62,767 nt of DNA from an uncultured Porphyromonadaceae bacterium (GTDB lineage Bacteria > Bacteroidota > Bacteroidia > Bacteroidales > Muribaculaceae), in NCBI GenBank assembly GCA_947175645.1, contig CAMWNP010000014.1, positions 1 to 62,767 of the forward strand. Reading direction: 5' to 3'. A program made the position numbers and the translations under genes. Below the pieces are notes generated by a model that was given only the letters and a program-made list of their open reading frames with translations, had not been told where the DNA came from and ran no database searches. Of this stretch, positions 26,708 through 34,373 are shown piece by piece. Position 1 is the first letter of the stretch. Every line of letters begins with the position of its first letter.

Positions 26708-27735
26708 TGAAACATCCGGAATATTCCCGATATGACCTGGTCTTCAAAGAGCCCGCTATAACTTCACGCTCCACAATGCTGCATAAGGAGACATATTTCA
26801 TCAGGATATTTGATGAAACTGTCCCCGAGGGTAGCGTTGTGGGTGAGGTACCCCTGTTTCGCGGACTCAGTGCCGAGGATACGCCGGGTTTTGAACAGTC
26901 GCTGCGTGAGTATTGCAGCGGTTATCCCGACGCCGGTTATCCTTCAATGAGTTCGTTGGCTTTTGGAATTGACTCTGTCAAACAGCAAATTTCGTTACTG
27001 AATAATCCGGATGAGGATGAAATTCGGATACCGATAAACGGGCTGGTGTGGATGGGTGACAAACGGACCATGTCAGGCAGGATACGGCAGAAACTTGATG
27101 CGGGATTCCGCTGTGTAAAATTGAAAATCGGATGTATAAAGTTTGAAGATGAACTTGATTTGCTGCGATATATTCGCAATGAATTCAGTCCGTCCGACCT
27201 CGAACTGAGAGTTGATGCCAATGGTGCATTCACGCCTGCCGAGGCTCCGGAGAAACTCAAGCGATTGAGTGAGTTCTCTCTACATTCCATTGAACAGCCG
27301 ATACGGCAGGGGCAATGGGAGAGGATGAGAAAATTGTGTGAAACATCCCCCATCCCGATTGCGCTCGATGAGGAACTGATAGGACCCTGGTGTGCTCGAT
27401 CAGATGAGGAGATGGACAATCTTCTTGAATCCATTCGCCCTCAGTACATCATTCTGAAGCCCTCACTTTGCGGAGGTTTCAAGGCTGCCGACCGATGGAT
27501 ATCAAGAGCAGAGAAACTTGGCATAGGGTGGTGGGCTACTTCAGCGTTGGAGTCAAATATAGGACTGACGGCTATAGCGCACTGGGTCAAGAAACATAAT
27601 CCCGTTATACCACAGGGACTTGGAACAGGTGCTCTGTATACCAATAATTTTCCTTCACCCCTGCGCATGGAGGGAGATGAACTGGTTTTAGCCCTCACGG
27701 CTGAGTATATTATTCCCGAACTTGACTGGAAATGA
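26707..27735 (+). CDS. menC: o-Succinylbenzoate synthase
   Basis: The protein has 342 residues of the enolase superfamily. It dehydrates SHCHC to o-succinylbenzoate. The catalytic lysine region is CVKLKIG, metal ligands lie in LRVDANGAF and SIEQPIRQGQ, and the second lysine is in QYIILKPSLCGG. It overlaps menB by 1 nt and menE by 4 nt (ATGA). Confidence 0.94.
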   Translation: MKHPEYSRYDLVFKEPAITSRSTMLHKETYFIRIFDETVPEGSVVGEVPLFRGLSAEDTPGFEQSLREYCSGYPDAGYPSMSSLAFGIDSVKQQISLLNNPDEDEIRIPINGLVWMGDKRTMSGRIRQKLDAGFRCVKLKIGCIKFEDELDLLRYIRNEFSPSDLELRVDANGAFTPAEAPEKLKRLSEFSLHSIEQPIRQGQWERMRKLCETSPIPIALDEELIGPWCARSDEEMDNLLESIRPQYIILKPSLCGGFKAADRWISRAEKLGIGWWATSALESNIGLTAIAHWVKKHNPVIPQGLGTGALYTNNFPSPLRMEGDELVLALTAEYIIPELDWK

Positions 27736-28685
27736 AATTAACCCAAACGACTCCTGAAACTGAGGATTTCCTCAAAGAGTGGTATTCCGACAGTGAATAT
27801 GTGACAGCACATACATCCGGTTCTACAGGTGTTCCAAAAGAGATTAAGTTGCTGAAGCAGGATATGATAGCCTCCGCTTCGGCAACAAATCGTTTTTTTA
27901 ATATAACCGAATCTTCCCGACTCGTATCGCCACTTTCAGCATCATATATTGCCGGTAAGATGATGATAGTCAGAACGGTTCTCGCGGGGGCTACCTTGGA
28001 GATGCTTACTCCGTCCAATCAGTTGAATCTGCATGGCAGGATAACGCTTCTACCTATCGTGCCGTCGCAGATTGAATCGTTGATGACTTATGCGGACAGT
28101 GACGTGAAGATAGATAATGTGATTGTGGGGGGAGCGCCGATGACACCCGACATGGAGTGTAAACTCGAATCTTTTCCTGCAAACTGCTATGCCACATACG
28201 GAATGACCGAGACCTGCAGCCACGTTGCAATTCGTAAGGTAGGCTCGCCATACTTTCGTGCTCTTCCGGGTGTAAGATTTGAAGTGGACACATCATCGAG
28301 ATTACTGCTCCGCCTGCGCAATTTCAGTTTTGATGTACTGCAAACCAATGATGTGGTGGAGTTGCGGAGCCACGACTCATTCCGCTGGCTCGGTAGGTTT
28401 GATAATGTAGTGAACAGTGGAGGAGTGAAACTGTTCCCGGAGGAGATAGAGCAGGAGATTGCCCCATACATAAAGGGAGAGTTTTATCTCGGCGCTATGT
28501 CTCACGCAAAGTGGGGAGAACAGTTGGTTTTATGTGTGACACCTTCCACGGTGGTTGATAGCGAGGCTATGCAAATGGCAGTACCGCATATTAAACTACC
28601 CAAGAAAACTGTAATTCTTGAAAAGTTTGAATATACATCAAACGGTAAAATCAAACGTCTGATTCCCGCCCGATTCAAGGAGTAG
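27732..28685 (+). CDS. menE: o-Succinylbenzoate-CoA ligase, short form
   Basis: The protein has 317 residues of the ANL superfamily. It is clearly shorter than the ~450-490 residues of E. coli or Bacillus MenE, as in many Bacteroidota. The P-loop HTSGSTGVPKEI, the YGMTETCSHVAIR core and the hinge/C-terminal SNGKIKRL are present, so the catalytic parts are kept. It activates o-succinylbenzoate with ATP and CoA. Its last 48 nt overlap the convergent ogt gene. Confidence 0.93.
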   Translation: MKLTQTTPETEDFLKEWYSDSEYVTAHTSGSTGVPKEIKLLKQDMIASASATNRFFNITESSRLVSPLSASYIAGKMMIVRTVLAGATLEMLTPSNQLNLHGRITLLPIVPSQIESLMTYADSDVKIDNVIVGGAPMTPDMECKLESFPANCYATYGMTETCSHVAIRKVGSPYFRALPGVRFEVDTSSRLLLRLRNFSFDVLQTNDVVELRSHDSFRWLGRFDNVVNSGGVKLFPEEIEQEIAPYIKGEFYLGAMSHAKWGEQLVLCVTPSTVVDSEAMQMAVPHIKLPKKTVILEKFEYTSNGKIKRLIPARFKE

Positions 28686-29111
28686 GAGTTTTTTCTTTAT
28701 TTCAATTCCGGGAGTATAGCCACCCAGACCGTGAGCCGCCACAATTCTGTGGCACGGTATGAAAAGGGGTAGGGGATTACGGCCTACTGCTTGTCCTACA
28801 GCACGTGCATGAGAGTTTACGCGGCGTGCCAATTCACCGTATGTTATCAATTTACCGCGTTTCAATTTCATCAGTTCGTTCCAAACCTTCTGTTGAAAAG
28901 GAGTGCCTTCAGGAGCCAGAGGAGGAGGTGTACCCGGATCTTCGCCTGAAAAATATCTGTCAAGCCAAATCTTGGCATCTCTCAATATATCAGTGTGTTG
29001 ATATGATTCTCCATTGAAGGAGTCAACAAATTTCAGTTGCTTGAGGACGTTCTCGTCGCACGTCACCTCAATCAGTCCTATTGGTGAAGAATAATTCAGA
29101 GAATACAACAT
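28638..29111 (-). CDS. ogt: Methylated-DNA-[protein]-cysteine S-methyltransferase
   Basis: The protein has 157 residues. It removes alkyl groups from O6-alkylguanine by irreversible transfer to C120 in IPCHRIV. The DNA-binding helix YGELARRVNSHARAVGQAVGRNP and the family start SPIGLIEV are visible. The 3' end overlaps menE by 48 nt in convergent orientation. The upstream region to the divergent cupin gene is only 65 nt. Confidence 0.95.
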   Translation of the reverse strand: MLYSLNYSSPIGLIEVTCDENVLKQLKFVDSFNGESYQHTDILRDAKIWLDRYFSGEDPGTPPPLAPEGTPFQQKVWNELMKLKRGKLITYGELARRVNSHARAVGQAVGRNPLPLFIPCHRIVAAHGLGGYTPGIEIKKKLLLLESGGNQTFDFTV

Positions 29112-29144
29112 AAGTTAAATATTAAACTATAATTTAGGAGAAAC

Positions 29145-29167
29145 GTTTTAGAGGTATAATCTAAAAC
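29145..29167. promoter_or_regulatory. Inverted repeat before the cupin gene
   Basis: GTTTTAGA (29145-29152) and TCTAAAAC (29160-29167) are perfect 8-bp arms around a 7-nt loop, ending 9 nt before the cupin ATG. It could be an operator or a hairpin in the leader that affects ribosome access. Confidence 0.4.
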
Positions 29168-29176
29168 TTAATTACT

Positions 29177-29503
29177 ATGGAAACGATTTTTGAACTTAAC
29201 AAGCCTGCGAAAATCAATTCAGTAGCAGACTATGTGGAAGGGAAAGTTACAGGTGAAGCAATCTTCAAAACTCTTAACGGCAGCGTTACTCTTGTAGCCG
29301 TAACAAAAGGCACAGACATTAAGGAGCACACCGCTGACACCGATATTATGGTGCAGATGATTGAGGGTGAGATAATCTTTAACGTCAACGGCAATGATAA
29401 TAAGATGGAATCAGGAGATTTTATTCTTGTGAAGAAAGAAACACCTCATTCAGTGAAGGCTTTGAGTAACGCCAAATTTACCATATCAAGAATTAAGGAA
29501 TAG
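29177..29503 (+). CDS. Small single-domain cupin protein
   Basis: The protein has 108 residues. One cupin fold is seen, with IKEHTADTDIMVQMIEGEIIFNVNGN and SGDFILVKKETPHSVKALSNAKF. His residues in EHTAD and PHSV could bind a metal, but the usual HxH pair is missing. The function is unknown. It is monocistronic, ended by the hairpin at 29547-29583. Confidence 0.82.
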   Translation: METIFELNKPAKINSVADYVEGKVTGEAIFKTLNGSVTLVAVTKGTDIKEHTADTDIMVQMIEGEIIFNVNGNDNKMESGDFILVKKETPHSVKALSNAKFTISRIKE

Positions 29504-29546
29504 TTTTTGCCTCCAAGTTGAGGCGTTCATTGATTGTTTAAGTAAG

Positions 29547-29583
29547 GGAGGGTGTGTCGAAATTCAATTTTGACACATCCTCC
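29547..29583. terminator. Bidirectional hairpin terminator between cupin and porin genes
   Basis: GGAGGGTGTGTC (29547-29558) pairs with GACACATCCTCC (29572-29583) with one G-U pair, extended by AAA/TTT. It lies between convergent genes, 44 nt after the cupin and 10 nt after the porin stop. It is a member of the shared hairpin family. Confidence 0.72.
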
Positions 29584-29592
29584 TAAGGTTTG

Positions 29593-30909
29593 TCAGAATG
29601 TGAATGACGCCATGAGGTTAGCACGATGTGCTGCCCGTCCCACTCCAGATATGTTTCTGCGATAGCCGTAGTCAAGTTCAGCCGCAACAGTCACACGTGG
29701 AAGAATGCTCCAGAATATGTTAGCACAGCCGAAGATGCCATATTTGTACTCATCCGGATTCGTACCATCCTTAGGGAGAAAGCGTGTCTCGCTCGCCGAA
29801 ATAGTGGCGAATAGATTAGGACGGAAATTATATTGAACTCCGACATTCCATCCGTAGGAGGTAGGTGCGTAGAGTTTGGTCGGGTCTCCGGGAGTGACCA
29901 CCAGGTCGTATGCTCCATAAAGCAGATCTCCTCCAAGTCCGGCATATCCTTTGCCATAGTTTGCAGTCAGATAGGTGGTTATTCGGTCATGGGGATGTGC
30001 TACGGAACTTAACTGTACGCCCCAGCCTGCAAGGTTGTGGTTGGTTGAAGTCACCATGTCGCGGTAGGACAGAGATCTTACAATTCCGCTCAGTCTCACA
30101 TGTTGTCCTTGTTGCCATTCATACTGAACAAGTGCAGCAAAATCGGGGAGCCACTCGCTGACGGGTCGGGTGTTCTGATTATCTGCCGCAACCATTGTCG
30201 ATGGGGTTTCGGCTGATACTCCGACATACCAATGCTGTTTGAACTGAGGCATATATCTTACGAGAACAGATGTGGCGGAAAACTTATTGTTCGGACCGGC
30301 GGCATCTACTACCGGCGGCAGTGCCGAGGGGTCGGAAAATGTTGAAGCGGCATAACCGAATGTGAAATCATGAACCGTAGCGTATGCTTTTTTCAGTTTG
30401 AAGTCACGACCCTGATAGCCTGTGAAGTCACTTTCGATATATAATTGATACTCACCGAATACGCTGTTTTTGCCTATAACCCTGAAAAAGAGATAAGTGC
30501 CGGAAGGTACTGTGGCAAAGTGGCGCATTCTCGCAGGATCGGCGGGGATAGGTATGGTGTAAGGTGCGAAGGCACTGGATGGAACAGCACCGCCCCAGTC
30601 ATAATAGGCTCGCATACGCACACCTCCACCAATACCCATTGAAAAATTGTTATCCTTGCTCATGAAAAGGAAGTAGGGTGCGTCAGGATCCATGAAGTGA
30701 CGGAATTGATCATAGTAAAACATTGTCACTTTCCTGCGTATGGAATCAATATCATTCTGACGTAAGGTTTCCGATTCCGGACGCCCGTCAATATATACAA
30801 TCTTAGTTGATGCCGCTTTCTCACTGATCTGTGAGTCAGGCATACTCTGTGATACTCCTTGCAAGCATGTAAAGAAGGCAAATGTAGTTGCCAACAGTGA
30901 TGACTTCAT
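29593..30909 (-). CDS. DcaP-like outer-membrane beta-barrel protein
   Basis: The protein has 438 residues. A signal peptide covers 1-20 (ending GVSQ). A periplasmic N-terminal helix region follows (SETLRQNDIDSIRRKVTMFYYDQ). Then come alternating amphipathic beta strands with DNNFSMGIGGGVRMRAYYDWGG, ending in a C-terminal Phe, the outer-membrane assembly signal. The layout fits DcaP-type trimeric porins, which take up dicarboxylates or similar acids in Acinetobacter. The substrate here is unknown. It has no clear promoter motif upstream. Confidence 0.72.
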   Translation of the reverse strand: MKSSLLATTFAFFTCLQGVSQSMPDSQISEKAASTKIVYIDGRPESETLRQNDIDSIRRKVTMFYYDQFRHFMDPDAPYFLFMSKDNNFSMGIGGGVRMRAYYDWGGAVPSSAFAPYTIPIPADPARMRHFATVPSGTYLFFRVIGKNSVFGEYQLYIESDFTGYQGRDFKLKKAYATVHDFTFGYAASTFSDPSALPPVVDAAGPNNKFSATSVLVRYMPQFKQHWYVGVSAETPSTMVAADNQNTRPVSEWLPDFAALVQYEWQQGQHVRLSGIVRSLSYRDMVTSTNHNLAGWGVQLSSVAHPHDRITTYLTANYGKGYAGLGGDLLYGAYDLVVTPGDPTKLYAPTSYGWNVGVQYNFRPNLFATISASETRFLPKDGTNPDEYKYGIFGCANIFWSILPRVTVAAELDYGYRRNISGVGRAAHRANLMASFTF

Positions 30910-31079
30910 AATGTGATTATTTTAGAGGTATTATGTATTTAACAATCATTAAAACAGTATGGTTCATGCATGGTTATTAAAGTTGTATGGCAATTTTATT
31001 TAAAAAAGATTTAAAAAAGATACACCACTTCAAAAATGAAAGATCCGTGAGAAAAACTTCAAATAATTCAATATATCTA
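30910..31079. other. Intergenic region upstream of the aromatic operon promoter
   Basis: This AT-rich stretch lies between the divergent porin gene and the attenuator promoter. No ORF, repeat or -7 match for the porin was found. A regulator site could be here, but none is recognisable. Confidence 0.4.
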
Positions 31080-31109
31080 TTGTGGAATAAAAAAATAATA
31101 CTAACTTTG
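31080..31109 (+). promoter_or_regulatory. Promoter of the aromatic amino-acid operon
   Basis: TTG (31080-31082), a 19-nt spacer and TAACTTTG (31102-31109) match the Bacteroidota consensus. The expected start near 31116 gives a leader of about 165 nt that contains a leader peptide and alternative hairpins. Confidence 0.8.
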
Positions 31110-31134
31110 CACTATAAATTTTAGAAAAGAATTA

Positions 31135-31191
31135 ATGTACTCCCGATTTTGCAAATATTATTACTTTTATTATTTTATTTGTAATAAATAA
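31135..31191 (+). CDS. Leader peptide rich in Tyr and Phe (attenuation)
   Basis: The 18-codon ORF starts at the ATG at 31135, ends with TAA at 31189-31191 and encodes MYSRFCKYYYFYYFICNK. Six of 18 residues are Tyr and three are Phe; codons 8-14 are all Tyr or Phe. It lies about 20 nt after the predicted transcription start and 88 nt before the prephenate dehydratase ATG. The downstream genes make precisely Phe and Tyr. This matches classic leader peptides such as PheL, in which stalling at scarce-tRNA codons controls termination. A-rich GAAAAGA precedes the ATG. It is inferred from sequence only. Confidence 0.82.
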   Translation: MYSRFCKYYYFYYFICNK

Positions 31192-31262
31192 AATCGGGAA
31201 CTAACGCAGTAAAAATTATATTTCATATTAATATAAATCCCGGTTGCTTCCGGGATTTTTTT
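31142..31262 (+). promoter_or_regulatory. Transcription attenuator with mutually exclusive hairpins
   Basis: Segment 1, CCCGATTTT (31142-31150), pairs perfectly with segment 2, AAAATCGGG (31190-31198), reinforced inside by TTATTAC/GTAATAA (31158-31164 with 31181-31187). Segment 2 can instead pair through 31192-31199 with segment 3, TCCCGGTT (31238-31245), 8 bp with one G-U. Segment 3 also forms the terminator stem. A ribosome stalled on the Tyr/Phe codons would mask segment 1, freeing 2 to pair with 3 and block termination. A ribosome reaching the stop would cover segment 2 and allow termination. Confidence 0.78.
31236..31262 (+). terminator. Leader terminator (attenuator hairpin)
   Basis: AATCCCGG (31236-31243) pairs perfectly with CCGGGATT (31250-31257) around a 6-nt loop TTGCTT, followed by a run of Ts to 31262. 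It is a strong intrinsic terminator located upstream of the first structural gene (ATG at 31280), so it must be regulated or read through. Confidence 0.9.
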
Positions 31263-31279
31263 GTGACTAATACTTAAAT

Positions 31280-32131
31280 ATGACAAGTCAGAACTCATAT
31301 AAGGTGGCCATTCAGGGTATCGCAGGATGTTTCCATGATGCCGCTGCGCGTAACTTTTTCGGGGAAAGAATGAGTGATGCTGTTCCTTGTGACACTTTCC
31401 ACCATTTGTTCGATGCCTTGGCTGCCGATGCGTCGCTGCTGGGGATTGTGGCTATCGAGAATACTATTGCAGGCTCGTTGCTTCAGAATCATGAGATGCT
31501 CAGGCAGAGCAATCAGGTGATAGTGGGTGAATACAAGATGCGAATTTCACATGTGCTCTGCGCCCTTCCGGGTGAAACCCTCGAAACTCTATCTGAGGTT
31601 AACTCGCATCCTATGGCTCTTATGCAGTGCGAGCAATATCTGATGCGGCATCCGCAGTTGAAAATGATTGAGAAGTTTGACACTGCCGGCAGTGCTATGG
31701 AAATAGCCCGGGATAAACTTACAGGACATGCTGCCGTGTGTGGCGAGTATGCTGCAAATCTTTACGGACTTGACATTCTTGAAAAAGGGATTGAAACAAA
31801 TAAGCGAAATTTTACCCGTTTCCTGATTCTGGCTGACCCGCTGATGGCCCAGGAACTGACTCCTCGACAGGAGTTGCTTAACAAGGCTTCGCTTGTTTTT
31901 ACTCTCCCGCACACCAATGGTGCCCTATCAAAGGTTCTGACAATTTTCTCATTTTACGATATTAATCTTTCAAAAATTCAGTCTCTTCCTATTGTGGGCA
32001 GGGAGTGGGAATACCGTTTTTATATAGATGTCACATTTGACAGTTATATACGCTATCATCAGGCCATTCAGGCGGTCCGTCCCTTAATGAATGACTTCAA
32101 AATTTTAGGTGAATATGTTGAATTCCAATAA
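31280..32131 (+). CDS. pheA: Prephenate dehydratase with C-terminal ACT domain
   Basis: The protein has 283 residues. It converts prephenate to phenylpyruvate in Phe synthesis. The catalytic domain covers about 8-185, with the family motif KRNFTRFLIL near 174-183, where the Thr is catalytic. An ACT domain (about 200-283) has GALSKVL but reads KIQSLP where feedback-sensitive enzymes have ESRP. This variant may change Phe inhibition. It has no chorismate mutase domain; that activity is fused to DAHP synthase two genes on. It is first in the operon, behind the attenuator. Confidence 0.94.
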   Translation: MTSQNSYKVAIQGIAGCFHDAAARNFFGERMSDAVPCDTFHHLFDALAADASLLGIVAIENTIAGSLLQNHEMLRQSNQVIVGEYKMRISHVLCALPGETLETLSEVNSHPMALMQCEQYLMRHPQLKMIEKFDTAGSAMEIARDKLTGHAAVCGEYAANLYGLDILEKGIETNKRNFTRFLILADPLMAQELTPRQELLNKASLVFTLPHTNGALSKVLTIFSFYDINLSKIQSLPIVGREWEYRFYIDVTFDSYIRYHQAIQAVRPLMNDFKILGEYVEFQ

Positions 32132-33296
32132 GAAAATAAAGCCGGCACGCCGTCTGGACTCGGTTCAGGAATATTACTTCTCAAAGAAGTTGCGTGAGGT
32201 CGCGTCACTGAATGCCAAAGGTATGGATATAATTTCTCTTGGTATCGGAGGTCCGGATCTGCCTCCTCATTCATCTGTGATAGAGACAATGGTTGAGGAA
32301 ACCGTTAAGCCGGACGCTCATAGTTATCAACCTTTCATGGGGCTGCCGGAACTTCGCCAGGGGTTTGCCGACTGGTATAAGATGCACTATGGTGTTACGC
32401 TTGACCCGGCGTCGGAAATACTGCCGCTGATAGGCTCAAAGGAGGGTATACTCCACATCTCGCTCGCTTTCCTTAATCCCGGCGATGGTGTGCTGCTACC
32501 CAATCCCGGCTATCCTACCTATACATCAGTGAGCCGTCTGGTTGAGGCTCAGACATACTACTATGATCTGAAGGAGGAAAATGGCTGGTTGCCTGATTTT
32601 GACCAGTTGGAGTCAATGCCTCTGGAGAAAATAAAACTAATGTGGATAAATTATCCTCACATGCCAACAGGAACACCGGCCTCAATGAATCTGTTTCAGA
32701 AAATTGTGGCGTTTGGTAAAAAGCATGGCATTGTGATAGCACATGACAATCCCTACAGTTTCATTCTGAATGACAATCCTATCAGTCTGTTGCAGGTGCC
32801 GGGGGCGATGGATATTGCTATTGAGATGAACTCACTTAGCAAGAGCCACAACATGGCAGGATGGCGTATGGCAATGCTCGCAACTAATCCGGAGTTCCTC
32901 AATTGGATTGTCAAAGTAAAGTCAAATGTTGATTCCGGCCGCTTCAAACCTGTCATGAAAGCCGCTGCTAAGGCTCTCTCTTTACCGGATCAATGGTATA
33001 AGGATTTGAATGTCACATACGCTTCCCGACGAAAAATCGCCGAGCAGATCATGACAGCATTAGGGTGTTCTTTCCTTCCGTCTCAGAAGGGTATGTTCCT
33101 GTGGGGACGTATACCCGATGATAAGGAGAGTGCCGAACAAATGGCTGATGACATCCTGTATAATGCCAGAGTGTTCATCACTCCGGGATTCATTTTCGGA
33201 TCAAACGGCGAACGCTACATACGTATTTCACTTTGCGCATCAGAAGAGAATCTGAAACGCGCTTTAAAACGAATAGAAGAATATAATCATGAATAA
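32115..33296 (+). CDS. Class I/II PLP-dependent aminotransferase (aromatic operon)
   Basis: The protein has 393 residues of the fold type I aminotransferase family. The PLP lysine is K243 in MNSLSKSHNMAGWRMA. The pyridine-contacting region is INYPHMPTGTP, with Met183 where aspartate aminotransferases have Asn. Its place between prephenate dehydratase and DAHP synthase points to transamination of phenylpyruvate and 4-hydroxyphenylpyruvate. The ATG at 32115, 4 nt after AGGTG, is preferred over the in-frame GTG at 32109. It overlaps the end of pheA by 17 nt. Confidence 0.9.
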   Translation: MLNSNKKIKPARRLDSVQEYYFSKKLREVASLNAKGMDIISLGIGGPDLPPHSSVIETMVEETVKPDAHSYQPFMGLPELRQGFADWYKMHYGVTLDPASEILPLIGSKEGILHISLAFLNPGDGVLLPNPGYPTYTSVSRLVEAQTYYYDLKEENGWLPDFDQLESMPLEKIKLMWINYPHMPTGTPASMNLFQKIVAFGKKHGIVIAHDNPYSFILNDNPISLLQVPGAMDIAIEMNSLSKSHNMAGWRMAMLATNPEFLNWIVKVKSNVDSGRFKPVMKAAAKALSLPDQWYKDLNVTYASRRKIAEQIMTALGCSFLPSQKGMFLWGRIPDDKESAEQMADDILYNARVFITPGFIFGSNGERYIRISLCASEENLKRALKRIEEYNHE

Positions 33297-34362
33297 CTTG
33301 CAACCACTTGCATTTGATGGCGTAGAACTTGAAAAACCCATCATCATTGCCGGCCCATGCTCGGCAGAAACAGAAGAACAGGTACTGACCACTGCACGCG
33401 AACTCGCTTCATACGGGATTAAACTTTTTCGTGCCGGAATATGGAAACCCCGAACCAAGCCGGGTGGCTTTGAGGGCGTTGGCGAAGTTGGTCTGGAATG
33501 GCTGAAGAAAGTTAAGGAAGAAACAGGAATGAGGGTTTCTACCGAAGTGGCTAACCGAGGTCATGTTGAGGCTGCTCTGGGTGCCGGAGTTGATCTTCTC
33601 TGGATTGGCGCCCGAACCTCGGCAAATCCGTTTGCCATGCAGGAAATAGCCGATGCAATAGGCGAGATCAGTCCGGACACTCCTGTTCTGGTCAAAAATC
33701 CGGTGAACCCTGATCTGGAACTTTGGATAGGCGCGCTTGAGCGACTTCATAATGCAGGTGTCACACGTCTGGGTGCTATTCACAGAGGGTTTACCGCCTA
33801 TGGAAAACACCTGTACAGAAATATGCCTCAGTGGCATATCCCTGCGGAACTCCGCCGTCGTATTCCTCAAATTCCCATTATTTCTGACCCTTCACACATA
33901 GGTGGCAAGCGCGAACTTGTAGCACCTCTTGCCCAGCAGGCATTTGATATGGGTTTTGACGGACTGATCGTGGAATCACACTGCAATCCGGACTGCGCTT
34001 GGAGTGACAAAACACAGCAGGTGTCACCCGATGTGCTTAATTATATACTTAACACAATATCACTGCGCAACGAAAAATGCACTACGGAAAACATTACTCT
34101 TCTGCGTCAGGAAATTGACAGGCTTGACAATGACCTGCTTGAGGTTCTGAACAAACGTATGCGTGTATGTCGTGAGATCGGTCAATACAAAAAGGAGCAT
34201 AACATGCAGGTACTCCAGACCGGACGATTTGACTCAATCATCCAGTCACGTGTGAAACTGGCTAACGAGATGGGTATGAGCACTGAATTCATGCGTACCG
34301 TACTTATGGCTATTCATGAGGAATCAGTGCGTCAGCAGTTGGAAATTTTCAATAAACGATAA
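33289..34362 (+). CDS. Bifunctional DAHP synthase / chorismate mutase
   Basis: The protein has 357 residues. The N-terminal barrel (about 1-255) is a KDO8P-synthase-like (AroF/KdsA class) DAHP synthase, with IIAGPCSAE, AGIWKPRTKPGGFEG, RGH, KNPVNPD and SDPSHIGGKRE. The C-terminal ~95 residues are an AroQ-type chorismate mutase (EIDRLDNDLLEVLNKRMRVCREIGQYKKE). One protein thus does the first shikimate step and the first committed Phe/Tyr step. This order and fusion are established for Bacteroidota. It overlaps the aminotransferase by 8 nt. Confidence 0.94.
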   Translation: MNNLQPLAFDGVELEKPIIIAGPCSAETEEQVLTTARELASYGIKLFRAGIWKPRTKPGGFEGVGEVGLEWLKKVKEETGMRVSTEVANRGHVEAALGAGVDLLWIGARTSANPFAMQEIADAIGEISPDTPVLVKNPVNPDLELWIGALERLHNAGVTRLGAIHRGFTAYGKHLYRNMPQWHIPAELRRRIPQIPIISDPSHIGGKRELVAPLAQQAFDMGFDGLIVESHCNPDCAWSDKTQQVSPDVLNYILNTISLRNEKCTTENITLLRQEIDRLDNDLLEVLNKRMRVCREIGQYKKEHNMQVLQTGRFDSIIQSRVKLANEMGMSTEFMRTVLMAIHEESVRQQLEIFNKR

Positions 34363-34373
34363 TTGAAGACAAA

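Noticed and set aside
24191-28685. Complete menaquinone pathway in one cluster
   Set aside because: menD, B, C and E are present, but menF, menH and menA are not in the window, so completeness cannot be claimed.
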